DNA of 6,746 bases from Candidatus Nitrosopumilus sp. (lineage in GTDB: Archaea > Thermoproteota > Nitrososphaeria > Nitrososphaerales > Nitrosopumilaceae). Below the pieces are notes generated by a model. It searched no databases. It worked only from the letters and a program-made list of their open reading frames with translations, and was not told the DNA's origin. The stretch spans positions 1 through 6,746 of the forward strand of contig JAEMQG010000046.1 in the NCBI GenBank assembly GCA_022758935.1. Direction: 5' to 3'. This document shows, in pieces, positions 1 to 6,156 of this stretch. Made by a program: the position numbers and the translations under genes. Each line of letters opens with the position of its first letter. The first letter of the stretch is position 1.

Positions 1-746
1 AATCGATCGGATGGATTTTCCTTTCCTAAAAGTTTCCCAATAAAGGATTTGTTTGAAACAGAAATGAGAATTGGATATTGTTGCTTAATTGATTTTAAAT
101 TTTTAATAACGACAAGATCTCTTTCCAACCAATCAGTTTTAATTTTTGTAAAAAAAGAGCCTTTAGCAGATTTTCTAAAAAAACCAACAGCAGGATCCAA
201 GACAATTTTATTGGATGGAATACCAGCAATTTTTGCAATTTTTATGCTGTCTTTTAAAAGACTTTTAGTCGATGTAACATAATTACCAGATACAACTTTG
301 GAATCAAATGCGCACAAAATAAGTGATGGTCCATATTCTTCAATAACATCAATCATTTTATCATCATATTTCAATCCAGAAATATCGTTGATTATTTCAA
401 TGCCGCATTCTAATGCAACTTTTGCCACATTTGCTCTGCATGTATCAACAGATATTGGGAGATTGGATATGTTTTGAATGATTTTAATTGCATCAAGAAT
501 TCTTTTAGATTCTGTTTTTTCAGATACTGATGTTGATAAATAGGGTGCAGTTGACATCCCCCCTATATCAATAAAATCAGCTCCATCAATTTCCATCTGT
601 TTTACTGTGTTTGTGATCTGTTGTTTTGTTGTTTTTATTGATTTTTTGTAAAAAGATTCAGGACTAGTATTTAAAATTCCCATTATTTTGACTGAATTTT
701 TTCCTCCCACACCTACATTCCCAAGCTTAGTCACATGGTTTATCAT
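1..746 (-). CDS. folP: Dihydropteroate synthase, archaeal type (C-terminus off window)
   Basis: Condenses a pterin diphosphate with an arylamine (p-aminobenzoate or an archaeal analogue) to form the dihydropteroate core of folate- or methanopterin-type C1 carriers. 248 codons are visible, read from 746 towards 1 without a stop. The TIM-barrel motifs are in order: MGILNTSPESFY (residues 22-33), DIGGMSTAP (60-68, the archaeal form of bacterial DIGGESTRP), SVDT (99-102), NDISG (120-124), DPAVGFF (184-190) and SNKSFIG (231-237). The pterin-contacting Lys of the bacterial SRKS motif is kept, but the Arg before it is Asn. The family is about 260-280 residues, so some 20-30 are missing. The start is uncertain: ATG at 746 or GTG at 734. 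ATG at 683 is too late, because the residues just before MGILN (KLGNVGVGGKNSVKI) resemble the family's N-terminal strand. The gene is divergent from the mptE-like gene. Confidence 0.9.
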   Translation of the reverse strand, partial: MINHVTKLGNVGVGGKNSVKIMGILNTSPESFYKKSIKTTKQQITNTVKQMEIDGADFIDIGGMSTAPYLSTSVSEKTESKRILDAIKIIQNISNLPISVDTCRANVAKVALECGIEIINDISGLKYDDKMIDVIEEYGPSLILCAFDSKVVSGNYVTSTKSLLKDSIKIAKIAGIPSNKIVLDPAVGFFRKSAKGSFFTKIKTDWLERDLVVIKNLKSIKQQYPILISVSNKSFIGKLLGKENPSDR

Positions 747-751
747 AAACC
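737..751. repeat. Perfect 15-bp palindrome between divergent pterin genes
   Basis: GGTTTATCATAAACC has two 7-bp arms (GGTTTAT and ATAAACC) that are exact reverse complements around a single central C. It sits at the divergent starts of the dihydropteroate synthase and MptE-like genes and overlaps the ATG candidate of the former at 746. It could be an operator, a two-way TATA element, or chance in AT-rich DNA. The symmetry is seen directly; the role is inference. Confidence 0.5.
739..746 (+). promoter_or_regulatory. Putative TATA box of the mptE-like gene
   Basis: TTTATCAT ends 23 nt before the ATG at 769 and 26 nt before the ATG at 772. That spacing suits an archaeal TATA box driving a leaderless or nearly leaderless transcript. 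It lies inside the 15-bp palindrome, so a regulator bound there would block TBP. No Shine-Dalgarno sequence precedes the start. Confidence 0.4.
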
Positions 752-768
752 AGACTAATTTGAGTCAT

Positions 769-1506
769 ATGATGATTTCAGGTTGGAATAAAAAATATTC
801 AGAAATATTAAAGGAATTCAAATACAATGAAAAACAAGATGCAGAGTCTGCAATTATTTTAGATTCTATTTTAAGGGAATCCGTATCTATTAAAAAAATA
901 AATAATTTGATAAAAGGAAAAACAGTTTTTGTAGTAGGGGCAGGACCTTCGTTGTCTTTAGCAATTCCAGTATTGAAAAATTTTAAAACAACATTAAAAA
1001 TAGTTGCCGATAGTGCAGTAAAACCATTAGTTGAAAATGGAATTAAACCAGACATTGTTGTTACAGATTTGGATGGAGATAAGGATTCATTGTTAAGAGT
1101 TGGAAAAACAAATTCAATTTTTGTTGTTCACGCCCATGGAGATAATATAGCAAAATTATGTCTTGCAGAAAATTTTAAAAATTGTGTCGGCACTACACAA
1201 ACAAAATCATTTAAAAACATACAAAATTTTGGAGGCTTTACTGATGGAGATAGGGCTGTTTTTCTTGCAAGTTATTTTGAAGCAAAAAAAATTATCTTGT
1301 TTGGAATGGATTTTGGAAAAAGAATAGGGAAATATTCTCAAACAAAACCTAGGGATAGAAAAATAAAATTAAGAAAATTAAGAAAAGCAAAATTACTGCT
1401 AGAATGGTTATCAAAAAAAACAAGATCGCAGTTATTTACAACATCGACTCCAATGACAGGATTTAAGAAAATATCTTATCGAGAACTAGATATCATAATT
1501 ACCTAG
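769..1506 (+). CDS. mptE: 6-hydroxymethyl-7,8-dihydropterin diphosphokinase, MptE type (DUF115/COG1634)
   Basis: Archaeal replacement for bacterial FolK: transfers diphosphate from ATP to 6-hydroxymethyl-7,8-dihydropterin, making the substrate of the neighbouring dihydropteroate synthase. Cytosolic, 245 residues. A helical N-terminus (GWNKKYSEIL, from residue 5) leads into the Rossmann-like DUF115 core: VFVVGAGPSL (53-62), a strand with VADSA (79-83), VTDLDGD (98-104), HAHGDN (121-126), GFTDGDRA (156-163) and LFGMDFG (177-183). The C-terminal region (about 191-216) is rich in Lys and Arg. The frame is open upstream to an ATG at 688, but that start would run antisense into the dihydropteroate synthase coding sequence and add 27 residues that look unlike the family. 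ATG 769 or 772 is therefore preferred. The enzyme identity rests on known work on MJ1634-type proteins; the exact pterin form used here is inferred. Confidence 0.85.
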   Translation: MMISGWNKKYSEILKEFKYNEKQDAESAIILDSILRESVSIKKINNLIKGKTVFVVGAGPSLSLAIPVLKNFKTTLKIVADSAVKPLVENGIKPDIVVTDLDGDKDSLLRVGKTNSIFVVHAHGDNIAKLCLAENFKNCVGTTQTKSFKNIQNFGGFTDGDRAVFLASYFEAKKIILFGMDFGKRIGKYSQTKPRDRKIKLRKLRKAKLLLEWLSKKTRSQLFTTSTPMTGFKKISYRELDIIIT

Positions 1507-1512
1507 AATGCA

Positions 1513-1520
1513 TTTAATAC
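1513..1520 (+). promoter_or_regulatory. Putative TATA box for the coiled-coil gene and guaA
   Basis: TTTAATAC ends 23 nt before the ATG at 1543. The same eight bases occur at nearly the same distance from the start at 3878. The position implies transcription starting at or very near the start codon. This would give the coiled-coil gene and guaA their own promoter just after the mptE stop codon. Confidence 0.5.
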
Positions 1521-1542
1521 CCATATTATTATAAAATAAATT

Positions 1543-2118
1543 ATGAAGTTCTCAGAGGAGCAAATACGGGATATCATTGCTTTGAAAGATAATTTGATCG
1601 AGCAAATTGATAAGCATCAAAATGCTATAGAAATGTTAGAAAAAAATTTGACAATTCTGGATCTAGTGTTAAAGGAATCAAGTTTTACAAAAGCCTCTTT
1701 TCTTAAAGTAAAAGATTTGGATAGACAACCAAAAAATGCATCTGTGTCCACTAAGCCTGAAGAAAACTCAATCCCCATAGCAAGAGGTAATGATGGAAAG
1801 ATCATTGCAAATGCCTACATCACACCTGATCAAGTTTCAATAGTTTTAGAAGACAATTTGGAAGTAAATGTCGACACACCACCCTTCAGATCATTCTTTC
1901 TTGACAGAATTCTTGGAGAGATGAAACGAAAAGATGCTGCAGAGGCTGACAGTGGTAGAATCCAAAAAGAATCAGTAATTGATTATATAATTAATAAAAA
2001 TGGTTCAGATATTAGAGAAATAATTATCAAGAATTACAGGCAAAAAGAGAGGGTAAATGAAATAATCAACACGGTGGGATGGTCACTTACGCGTATGCTT
2101 GAAAACATCAAAAAGTGA
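1543..2118 (+). CDS. Conserved-looking coiled-coil protein of unknown function, upstream of guaA
   Basis: I do not recognise a named family. The 191-residue product has no signal peptide or membrane segment. Residues 5-47 are a strongly helical, charged stretch with spaced Leu/Ile, a likely coiled coil and so possibly an oligomerization arm. Residues 58-77 are polar and probably flexible. A compact part follows from about 78: GKIIANAYITPDQVSIVLED (85-104) looks like two strands, DTPPFRSFFLDRILGEMKRK (111-130) a Pro-led helix, and 141-190 further helices ending in WSLTRMLENIK. The mixed, specific composition and long open frame argue for a real gene. The gene has its own A/T box and stops 4 nt before guaA, so the two are probably cotranscribed. 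A partner or regulatory role with GMP synthase is only a guess from position. Confidence 0.8.
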   Translation: MKFSEEQIRDIIALKDNLIEQIDKHQNAIEMLEKNLTILDLVLKESSFTKASFLKVKDLDRQPKNASVSTKPEENSIPIARGNDGKIIANAYITPDQVSIVLEDNLEVNVDTPPFRSFFLDRILGEMKRKDAAEADSGRIQKESVIDYIINKNGSDIREIIIKNYRQKERVNEIINTVGWSLTRMLENIKK

Positions 2119-2122
2119 TTTT

Positions 2123-3646
2123 ATGGATAAAATTATTGTTTTAGATTTTGGGTCGCAATATAGTCATTTGATTTGTAGAAGAATTAGAGAGTTTTCTGTA
2201 TATGCTGAACTTGTTCCTTTCGATGTTAGTGTTGAGGAGTTACAAAAACACAATCCCAAAGGGATAATTTTTTCTGGAGGGCCATCAAGTGTGTATAACT
2301 TGGGTGCCCCCGTTCCAGAAAATAAAATTTATGATATGAATTTGCCCCTGTTAGGGATTTGTTATGGACATCAATTAATTGTAAACAAATTTGGAGGTAA
2401 AGTAAAAAGAGCTAACAAAGAATATGGTTCATCACTATTAACAATTGACAGTAATGATGATCTTCTAAATGGAATTGGTGAATCTATTAGGGCATGGATG
2501 AGTCATGGTGATGAAGCAGAACAGATTCCACCGGGATTTAGAGTAATTGGACACACTGAAAAAGCCAAAGCTGCCGCGATTGCATCATATGAAAGATCAA
2601 TTTATGGAATTCAGTTTCATCCAGAGGTTGTTCATACGGAGCAAGGAACAGAAATTCTCAAGAATTTTGTTTTGAAAGTTTGTAGGGCTAAACAAGATTG
2701 GACTATGGAGGGATTTATCGATAATGCAGTAGAAAAAATTTCAAAAATTAAAGGAAATGTCTTGTGTGGGGTCAGTGGCGGAATAGATTCAACCGTAACA
2801 GCTTTGTTGATTCATAAGGCTATTGGCAATAGACAAAAGTGTGTTTTTGTAAATAATGGTCTTTTGCGATTAAATGAAGAGAATGAAATTGAAGAAATGT
2901 TCAAAAATAATTTTCATGTAAATTTTACATCAGTAAATGCTGCTCAAACTTTTTTAGCCAAATTAAAGGGTGTAGAAGATCCAGAGAAAAAAAGAATGGT
3001 TGTCGGCGAAGAATTTATTCATGTTTTTACTGAATTTGCAGAAAAGAATGGGCCCTTCAAATGGCTTGCACAGGGCACGTTGTATCCAGATGTAATAGAA
3101 AGTGGAGTTTCAAAGGGGCCAGCAGCGGTCATAAAATCTCATCATAATGTAGGAGGGCTTCCAGATTGGCTTGATTTAGAAATACTGGAGCCATTGCGTG
3201 ATCTATACAAAGATGAAGTAAGAAAAATTGCTAAAATTTTAGGAGTTCCAGAAAAACTTTACATGCGTCATCCATTCCCTGGACCTGGACTAGCTGTAAG
3301 AATTATTGGTGAGGTTACTCCAACAAAACTTCAGATATCAAAAATGGCTAGTAAGATAGTAGAAGATGAATTGATTGCAGCTGATCTTTACGGTAAAGTG
3401 TGGCAGGCATATGCAGCTGTAGGTGATGATAAAGCAGTGGGAGTAGTTGGAGATGAAAGGAAATACGGAAATATTGTAATGGTCAGAGTAGTAGACTCGA
3501 TTGATGCAATGACAGCAGATTGGACCAGATTACCACATGGATTACTAGAAAAAATAAGCAATAGGATTACAAATGAAATAGAAGATGTCACATGGGTCAC
3601 ATATGCAATTTCAAGTAAACCTCCTGCAACAATAGAACCACAGTAA
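2123..3646 (+). CDS. guaA: GMP synthase (glutamine-hydrolysing), fused two-domain form
   Basis: Converts XMP to GMP with ATP and glutamine, the last step of de novo GMP synthesis. The 507 residues hold both activities. The class I glutamine amidotransferase domain (about 1-190) carries DFGSQYSHLI (8-17), the nucleophile Cys80 in GICYGH and His166/Glu168 in QFHPEV. The ATP pyrophosphatase domain has the PP-loop SGGIDST (218-224) and KSHHNVGGLP (338-347). The C-terminal dimerization/XMP domain has RHPFPGPGLAVR (382-393) and the final SKPPATIEPQ. Many archaea, notably euryarchaea, split this enzyme into two genes, so the fusion is informative. The usual ending is IEWE; here it is IEPQ, with the first Glu kept. 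An in-frame ATG at 2099 lies inside the upstream gene and would add 8 residues before the conserved MDKIIVLDFG start, so ATG 2123 is chosen. Confidence 0.97.
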   Translation: MDKIIVLDFGSQYSHLICRRIREFSVYAELVPFDVSVEELQKHNPKGIIFSGGPSSVYNLGAPVPENKIYDMNLPLLGICYGHQLIVNKFGGKVKRANKEYGSSLLTIDSNDDLLNGIGESIRAWMSHGDEAEQIPPGFRVIGHTEKAKAAAIASYERSIYGIQFHPEVVHTEQGTEILKNFVLKVCRAKQDWTMEGFIDNAVEKISKIKGNVLCGVSGGIDSTVTALLIHKAIGNRQKCVFVNNGLLRLNEENEIEEMFKNNFHVNFTSVNAAQTFLAKLKGVEDPEKKRMVVGEEFIHVFTEFAEKNGPFKWLAQGTLYPDVIESGVSKGPAAVIKSHHNVGGLPDWLDLEILEPLRDLYKDEVRKIAKILGVPEKLYMRHPFPGPGLAVRIIGEVTPTKLQISKMASKIVEDELIAADLYGKVWQAYAAVGDDKAVGVVGDERKYGNIVMVRVVDSIDAMTADWTRLPHGLLEKISNRITNEIEDVTWVTYAISSKPPATIEPQ

Positions 3647-3707
3647 AAAGAGAGAATCGCATCTTTTCATTAAAAATTAGTTCGGGTCTCATCTACTTGG
3701 TTAATCA

Positions 3708-3723
3708 TTTTTACATTTTTCTT
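3708..3723 (+). terminator. Possible oligo-T terminator after guaA
   Basis: Two T5 runs (3708-3712 and 3716-3720) lie about 60-75 nt after the guaA stop on the coding strand. Archaeal RNA polymerase often stops at such tracts without a strong hairpin. A weak 6-bp inverted repeat (AAAAGA at 3646-3651, TCTTTT at 3662-3667) lies upstream but is poorly placed to help. The rest of the 3647-3877 gap shows nothing else I can name apart from the promoter at its end. Confidence 0.35.
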
Positions 3724-3849
3724 CAATTATTTGTTATTAATTGGATCAAGTATTGTTGAAAATATGGGTTTTAACTATTTTCAGCTAGAATGGTTATTTT
3801 AATCCAAGAAACATGAAATTATTCTCACACTTGATGTTTAAAAGACTAT

Positions 3850-3857
3850 TTTAATAC
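3850..3857 (+). promoter_or_regulatory. Putative TATA box of the PPOX-family gene
   Basis: TTTAATAC ends 21 nt before the ATG at 3878 and matches the box at 1513-1520 exactly. The spacing fits a transcript starting at or next to the start codon. No Shine-Dalgarno sequence is visible before the ATG. Confidence 0.5.
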
Positions 3858-3877
3858 AAATTGGCATTATTGAATTT

Positions 3878-4348
3878 ATGGTAAAAATCCCAAACGATAT
3901 AAGAGAATTCATTGAAGAGCAAGGAATTTTTGTGGTGGGTACTATGGGATTAAATAATTTGCCGAATGTTTCACCTAGAATTTTTTTCAGAGTTGATGAA
4001 AATGCAATATATTGGCTTGATTTTTTTAAACATAAATCCTACAAGAATATTCAAATAAATCCTTGGGTTACAGTTTCCGTTTTTAACAAAGATGATTTGA
4101 AAGGATTTCAATTCCGAGGAATTGTAAGTTATATAGAAAATGAATCGGTAAAATCAAAAATTAGGGAATCAATTATTAAAAAAACATTAGAAAAAAATTC
4201 ATCAGAAAAAATAAAAAAACTCAGTGAGAAAAAAGAAGCTCAAGTAATTCAATTTGAACCAAAAGTATGTTATTCTCTAAATCCAGAGGAGTTTAGTGAT
4301 ATGTACATAGGATCAGATATTGATTCTACAAAATTGTTTCAAAAGTAA
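3878..4348 (+). CDS. Pyridoxamine 5'-phosphate oxidase-family FMN-binding split-barrel protein
   Basis: A 156-residue flavin-type split barrel. The opening strands read FVVGTMGLNNLPNVSPRIFF (18-37), with the usual turn followed by NVSPR. AIYWLDFFKHKSYKNIQINP (43-62) is the typical strand plus cofactor-phosphate-contacting helix (commonly D-x-x-x-x-K-x-x-N-I), then VTVSVF (64-69) and FQFRGIVSYIE (77-87). The Lys-rich stretch 91-120 is probably helical, and the chain ends with a final strand near 121-130. It has no membrane segment. These proteins bind FMN, F420 or sometimes haem and reduce varied small molecules; substrate and cofactor cannot be read from sequence, and it is too divergent to call PdxH. 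It has its own promoter, and a T7 run (4365-4371) behind it may end its transcript. Confidence 0.85.
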   Translation: MVKIPNDIREFIEEQGIFVVGTMGLNNLPNVSPRIFFRVDENAIYWLDFFKHKSYKNIQINPWVTVSVFNKDDLKGFQFRGIVSYIENESVKSKIRESIIKKTLEKNSSEKIKKLSEKKEAQVIQFEPKVCYSLNPEEFSDMYIGSDIDSTKLFQK

Positions 4349-4352
4349 TCAA

Positions 4353-4360
4353 TTAATAAT
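4353..4360 (+). promoter_or_regulatory. Putative TATA box of the DUF2024 gene
   Basis: TTAATAAT ends 20 nt before the ATG at 4380, in the 31-nt gap after the PPOX gene. A T7 run at 4365-4371 follows it. The gap could therefore hold both a terminator for the upstream gene and a promoter for the next two. AT-rich background makes this tentative. Confidence 0.3.
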
Positions 4361-4379
4361 CTAATTTTTTTGAGATGTT

Positions 4380-4640
4380 ATGGGTTTTCATGTATTTGAT
4401 ACATATGTCAAAGGAAAAAATGGACAGACCATGCATTTCGATGTAGTAACTGACAAAAACGATACAGAAAAAGCTGTGTCATTCGCAAAAGAATGGTTGA
4501 AAAGCATCGGAGAAAAAGACGCCATAATAACTGCAAAAGAATGTAGATTTTGTCATACACAATCTGTTTCTAAAGAAATTGAGATCGAAATAATGACAGA
4601 TGGTTATTTTATTGTAAAGATGGAAGGTTGCCCAGAATAA
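4380..4640 (+). CDS. DUF2024 family protein
   Basis: A small 86-residue protein matching the full length of DUF2024. The family hallmarks are HVFDTYVKGKNGQTMHFDV (4-22), KAVSFAKEWLKSIGE (31-45) and ECRFCHTQSV (54-63). The fold is expected to be a compact alpha/beta domain; members occur in bacteria and some archaea, and no function is established that I know of. Cys55, Cys58 and His59, with Cys84 near the C-terminus, could form a metal site; this is inference. There is no signal peptide. The stop is 7 nt before the next gene, so the two are probably cotranscribed. Confidence 0.85.
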   Translation: MGFHVFDTYVKGKNGQTMHFDVVTDKNDTEKAVSFAKEWLKSIGEKDAIITAKECRFCHTQSVSKEIEIEIMTDGYFIVKMEGCPE

Positions 4641-4647
4641 GATTTGA

Positions 4648-5148
4648 ATGATAATGCACGCGATATGGCTTACTTTTTCTAAAAATGATAGAGATTATCT
4701 GAAAAAGATCATAGATGGTCTTGCAAAAAAATATCAAGCCCCAAAATTTGAACCGCATATCACTGTGTATGGATTGATAGCCTCAAAAATAAGCCTGATC
4801 GACAATATTGTCAAAGAAGCGTCACTGAATTGCAATTCATGTATAGTTAAAAAATCAAAAATTTTACAATCTGAGGAATTATGGAAGACAGCATACATAG
4901 AATTAGAGATGAATAAACAATTAGAGGTAATTTATGAAAATCTTGAAAAACATTTTGCAAAAATTGTAAAATATGAATTTAGGCCACACATTAGTCTGAT
5001 TTATAAAATCTTGTCATTGGAAGAAAAAATCAAGATCATAAATGAATTAGATATAAAAAAAGAATTCACCATAAACAAACTGGTAATACAAAAATTCTTC
5101 CCAGATATTAAAAAATGGGAAATTATAAAGAAATACAATCTAATGTGA
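4648..5148 (+). CDS. 2H phosphoesterase, cyclic phosphodiesterase (CPDase)-like
   Basis: A 166-residue member of the 2H superfamily (2'-5' RNA ligase, LigT and CPDase kin). The two catalytic motifs are His37-Ile-Thr39 in FEPHITVYG and His114-Ile-Ser116 in FRPHISLIY. They are 77 residues apart, as expected for the two-lobed fold with the His pair facing one cleft. The opening HAIWLTFSKNDRDYLKKIID and the phrase PKFEPHITVYG resemble the CPDase family known from plants and yeast, which opens ADP-ribose 1'',2''-cyclic phosphate from tRNA splicing, more than the LigT type. The second motif has Ser in place of Thr, which is tolerated. The real substrate is unknown: a 2',3'-cyclic nucleotide, RNA end or ADP-ribose cyclic phosphate are all possible. 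ATG 4648 is chosen; ATG 4654 would remove two residues. Confidence 0.8.
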   Translation: MIMHAIWLTFSKNDRDYLKKIIDGLAKKYQAPKFEPHITVYGLIASKISLIDNIVKEASLNCNSCIVKKSKILQSEELWKTAYIELEMNKQLEVIYENLEKHFAKIVKYEFRPHISLIYKILSLEEKIKIINELDIKKEFTINKLVIQKFFPDIKKWEIIKKYNLM

Positions 5149-5242
5149 CAAGAAATTATACACGAAGGTAAAATATGTAATATATTCACAAAATTTTGAA
5201 GTTAAATCAATTATTTCATTGATGAATTAATTATATTGGATT
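5149..5242. other. Convergent intergenic gap between CPDase-like and ROK genes
   Basis: Both flanking genes end here. A short inverted repeat, ATCAAT (5206-5211) and ATTGAT (5218-5223) with a 6-nt loop, might mark 3' ends. It is weak, and no long T-tract supports a firm terminator call on either strand. Confidence 0.25.
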
Positions 5243-6109
5243 TTACAGTAACGCTGCACCAAAAACTCCCGCCGAGTCACCTAATTTGTTCTTTAGAATT
5301 GGAGTATCAACCATATCTGAAAAAACCTTGTGATATACAGAATCTTTTCCTTGAGTGTATAAAAAATCAATGTTGGATAAACCACCTCCTAAAACGATCA
5401 CATCTGGATCTAAAATATCAATTACATTTGCCAATCCAAATCCAAAATTTTTCAGAAATTCATCCTTCCATTGGTTTGTCTTCAAATTTGCAGTATCTTT
5501 CACAATTTCAGGCATGCTTTGTGATTTTCCAGTTAGTTCCTGCCATCGTTTTTCAAGTGCAGGACCACTAATGTATGTCTCAACACAACCTTGTTTTCCA
5601 CAATAACATTTATTTCCGTTTTGGTATAATGTGTGATGCCCCCATTCTCCAGCAATGTTGGTTCTTCCGCGGTGAATTTTTCCATTAATAATTATACCGC
5701 CACCTACCCCGGTACCAATTATTATTCCAAAAACAACACCAAATTCTTTTGCAACACCAAGTGTGGCTTCAGCTATTGCAAAACAATTTGCATCGTTTTC
5801 CATGGAGATTTTTGTATCTAGTTTACTTTCTAAATCTTCTATGAAGGGTTTTCCAATTAGACATTGAGTATTACTATTTTTTATCAAACCAGTTTTTTTT
5901 GAAATTGCACCAGGAGTACAAATTCCTATAGAGTAATCTTCGATGGCTCCTAAAAGATCTGCAGCAAGTGAATTTATTGTGTCTAGTATTTGATGATAAT
6001 CACTTTGTGGTGTTGGAACTCTTTTTCTTTGAATTATGTTAAGATTTTCATCTAGTAGAATTGCCTCTGTTTTAGTTCCACCAAGATCAATTCCCAGTCT
6101 GTACAACAA
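5243..6109 (-). CDS. ROK-family sugar kinase, fructokinase/N-acetylhexosamine kinase-like
   Basis: ATP-dependent phosphorylation of a hexose is expected; 288 residues, the usual ROK kinase length. Seen motifs: phosphate-binding GIDLGGTKTE (6-15), MENDAN with the catalytic base Asp106 (103-108), GTGVGGG (132-138), AGEWGHH (153-159) and the zinc cluster His158, Cys168, Cys170 and Cys175 in CYCGKQGCVE. The adenosine-side segment is DILDPDVIVLGGGLSN (231-246). From memory, long phrases such as CYCGKQGC, LDPDVIVLGGG and PTPxxDY match E. coli Mak (fructokinase) and NagK better than glucokinases, so fructose, mannose or an amino sugar is plausible. A regulator is excluded because no helix-turn-helix precedes the kinase domain. 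No ATG or GTG is available: an in-frame stop lies at 6143-6145, so translation must begin at TTG 6109 or the adjacent TTG 6106. It may be cotranscribed with the thermosome gene 51 nt upstream. Confidence 0.9.
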   Translation of the reverse strand: MLYRLGIDLGGTKTEAILLDENLNIIQRKRVPTPQSDYHQILDTINSLAADLLGAIEDYSIGICTPGAISKKTGLIKNSNTQCLIGKPFIEDLESKLDTKISMENDANCFAIAEATLGVAKEFGVVFGIIIGTGVGGGIIINGKIHRGRTNIAGEWGHHTLYQNGNKCYCGKQGCVETYISGPALEKRWQELTGKSQSMPEIVKDTANLKTNQWKDEFLKNFGFGLANVIDILDPDVIVLGGGLSNIDFLYTQGKDSVYHKVFSDMVDTPILKNKLGDSAGVFGAALL

Positions 6110-6130
6110 TGACTTGTAAAATTGGGATTG

Positions 6131-6156
6131 CTTAAGTTTTATCTAATTATCTTAAG
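6131..6156. repeat. Two CTTAAG sites exactly 20 bp apart
   Basis: CTTAAG occurs at 6131-6136 and 6151-6156, in the 51-nt gap between the thermosome stop and the ROK start. Each site is self-palindromic and they lie two helical turns apart. They could pair in RNA (14-nt loop), bind a dimeric regulator, or be chance. The inner site lies about 26 nt before the TTG start on the minus strand, where a TATA-like box would be expected. Confidence 0.3.

Noticed and set aside
688..768. N-terminal extension of the mptE-like gene from ATG 688
   Set aside because: It would overlap the start of the antisense dihydropteroate synthase and encodes a Pro/Phe-rich stretch unlike the family; ATG 769 fits the promoter spacing and the family length.
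1399..3797. A repeated GCTAGAATGGTTAT inside mptE and in the gap after guaA
   Set aside because: A single 14-nt match in AT-rich DNA, once coding and once not, with no flanking similarity; most likely chance.
3647..3877. Possible small RNA or riboswitch in the 231-bp gap after guaA
   Set aside because: I found no convincing stem set or conserved aptamer core; only a weak 6-bp repeat and T-tracts are visible.
4542..4556. CXXCH haem c attachment motif (CRFCH) in the DUF2024 protein
   Set aside because: The protein lacks a signal peptide or membrane anchor, so it would not meet the cytochrome c maturation system; the motif belongs to a known soluble family.
5236..5821. Plus-strand open frames opposite the ROK gene
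   Set aside because: They are antisense shadows of a gene with complete catalytic motifs and show no family resemblance.
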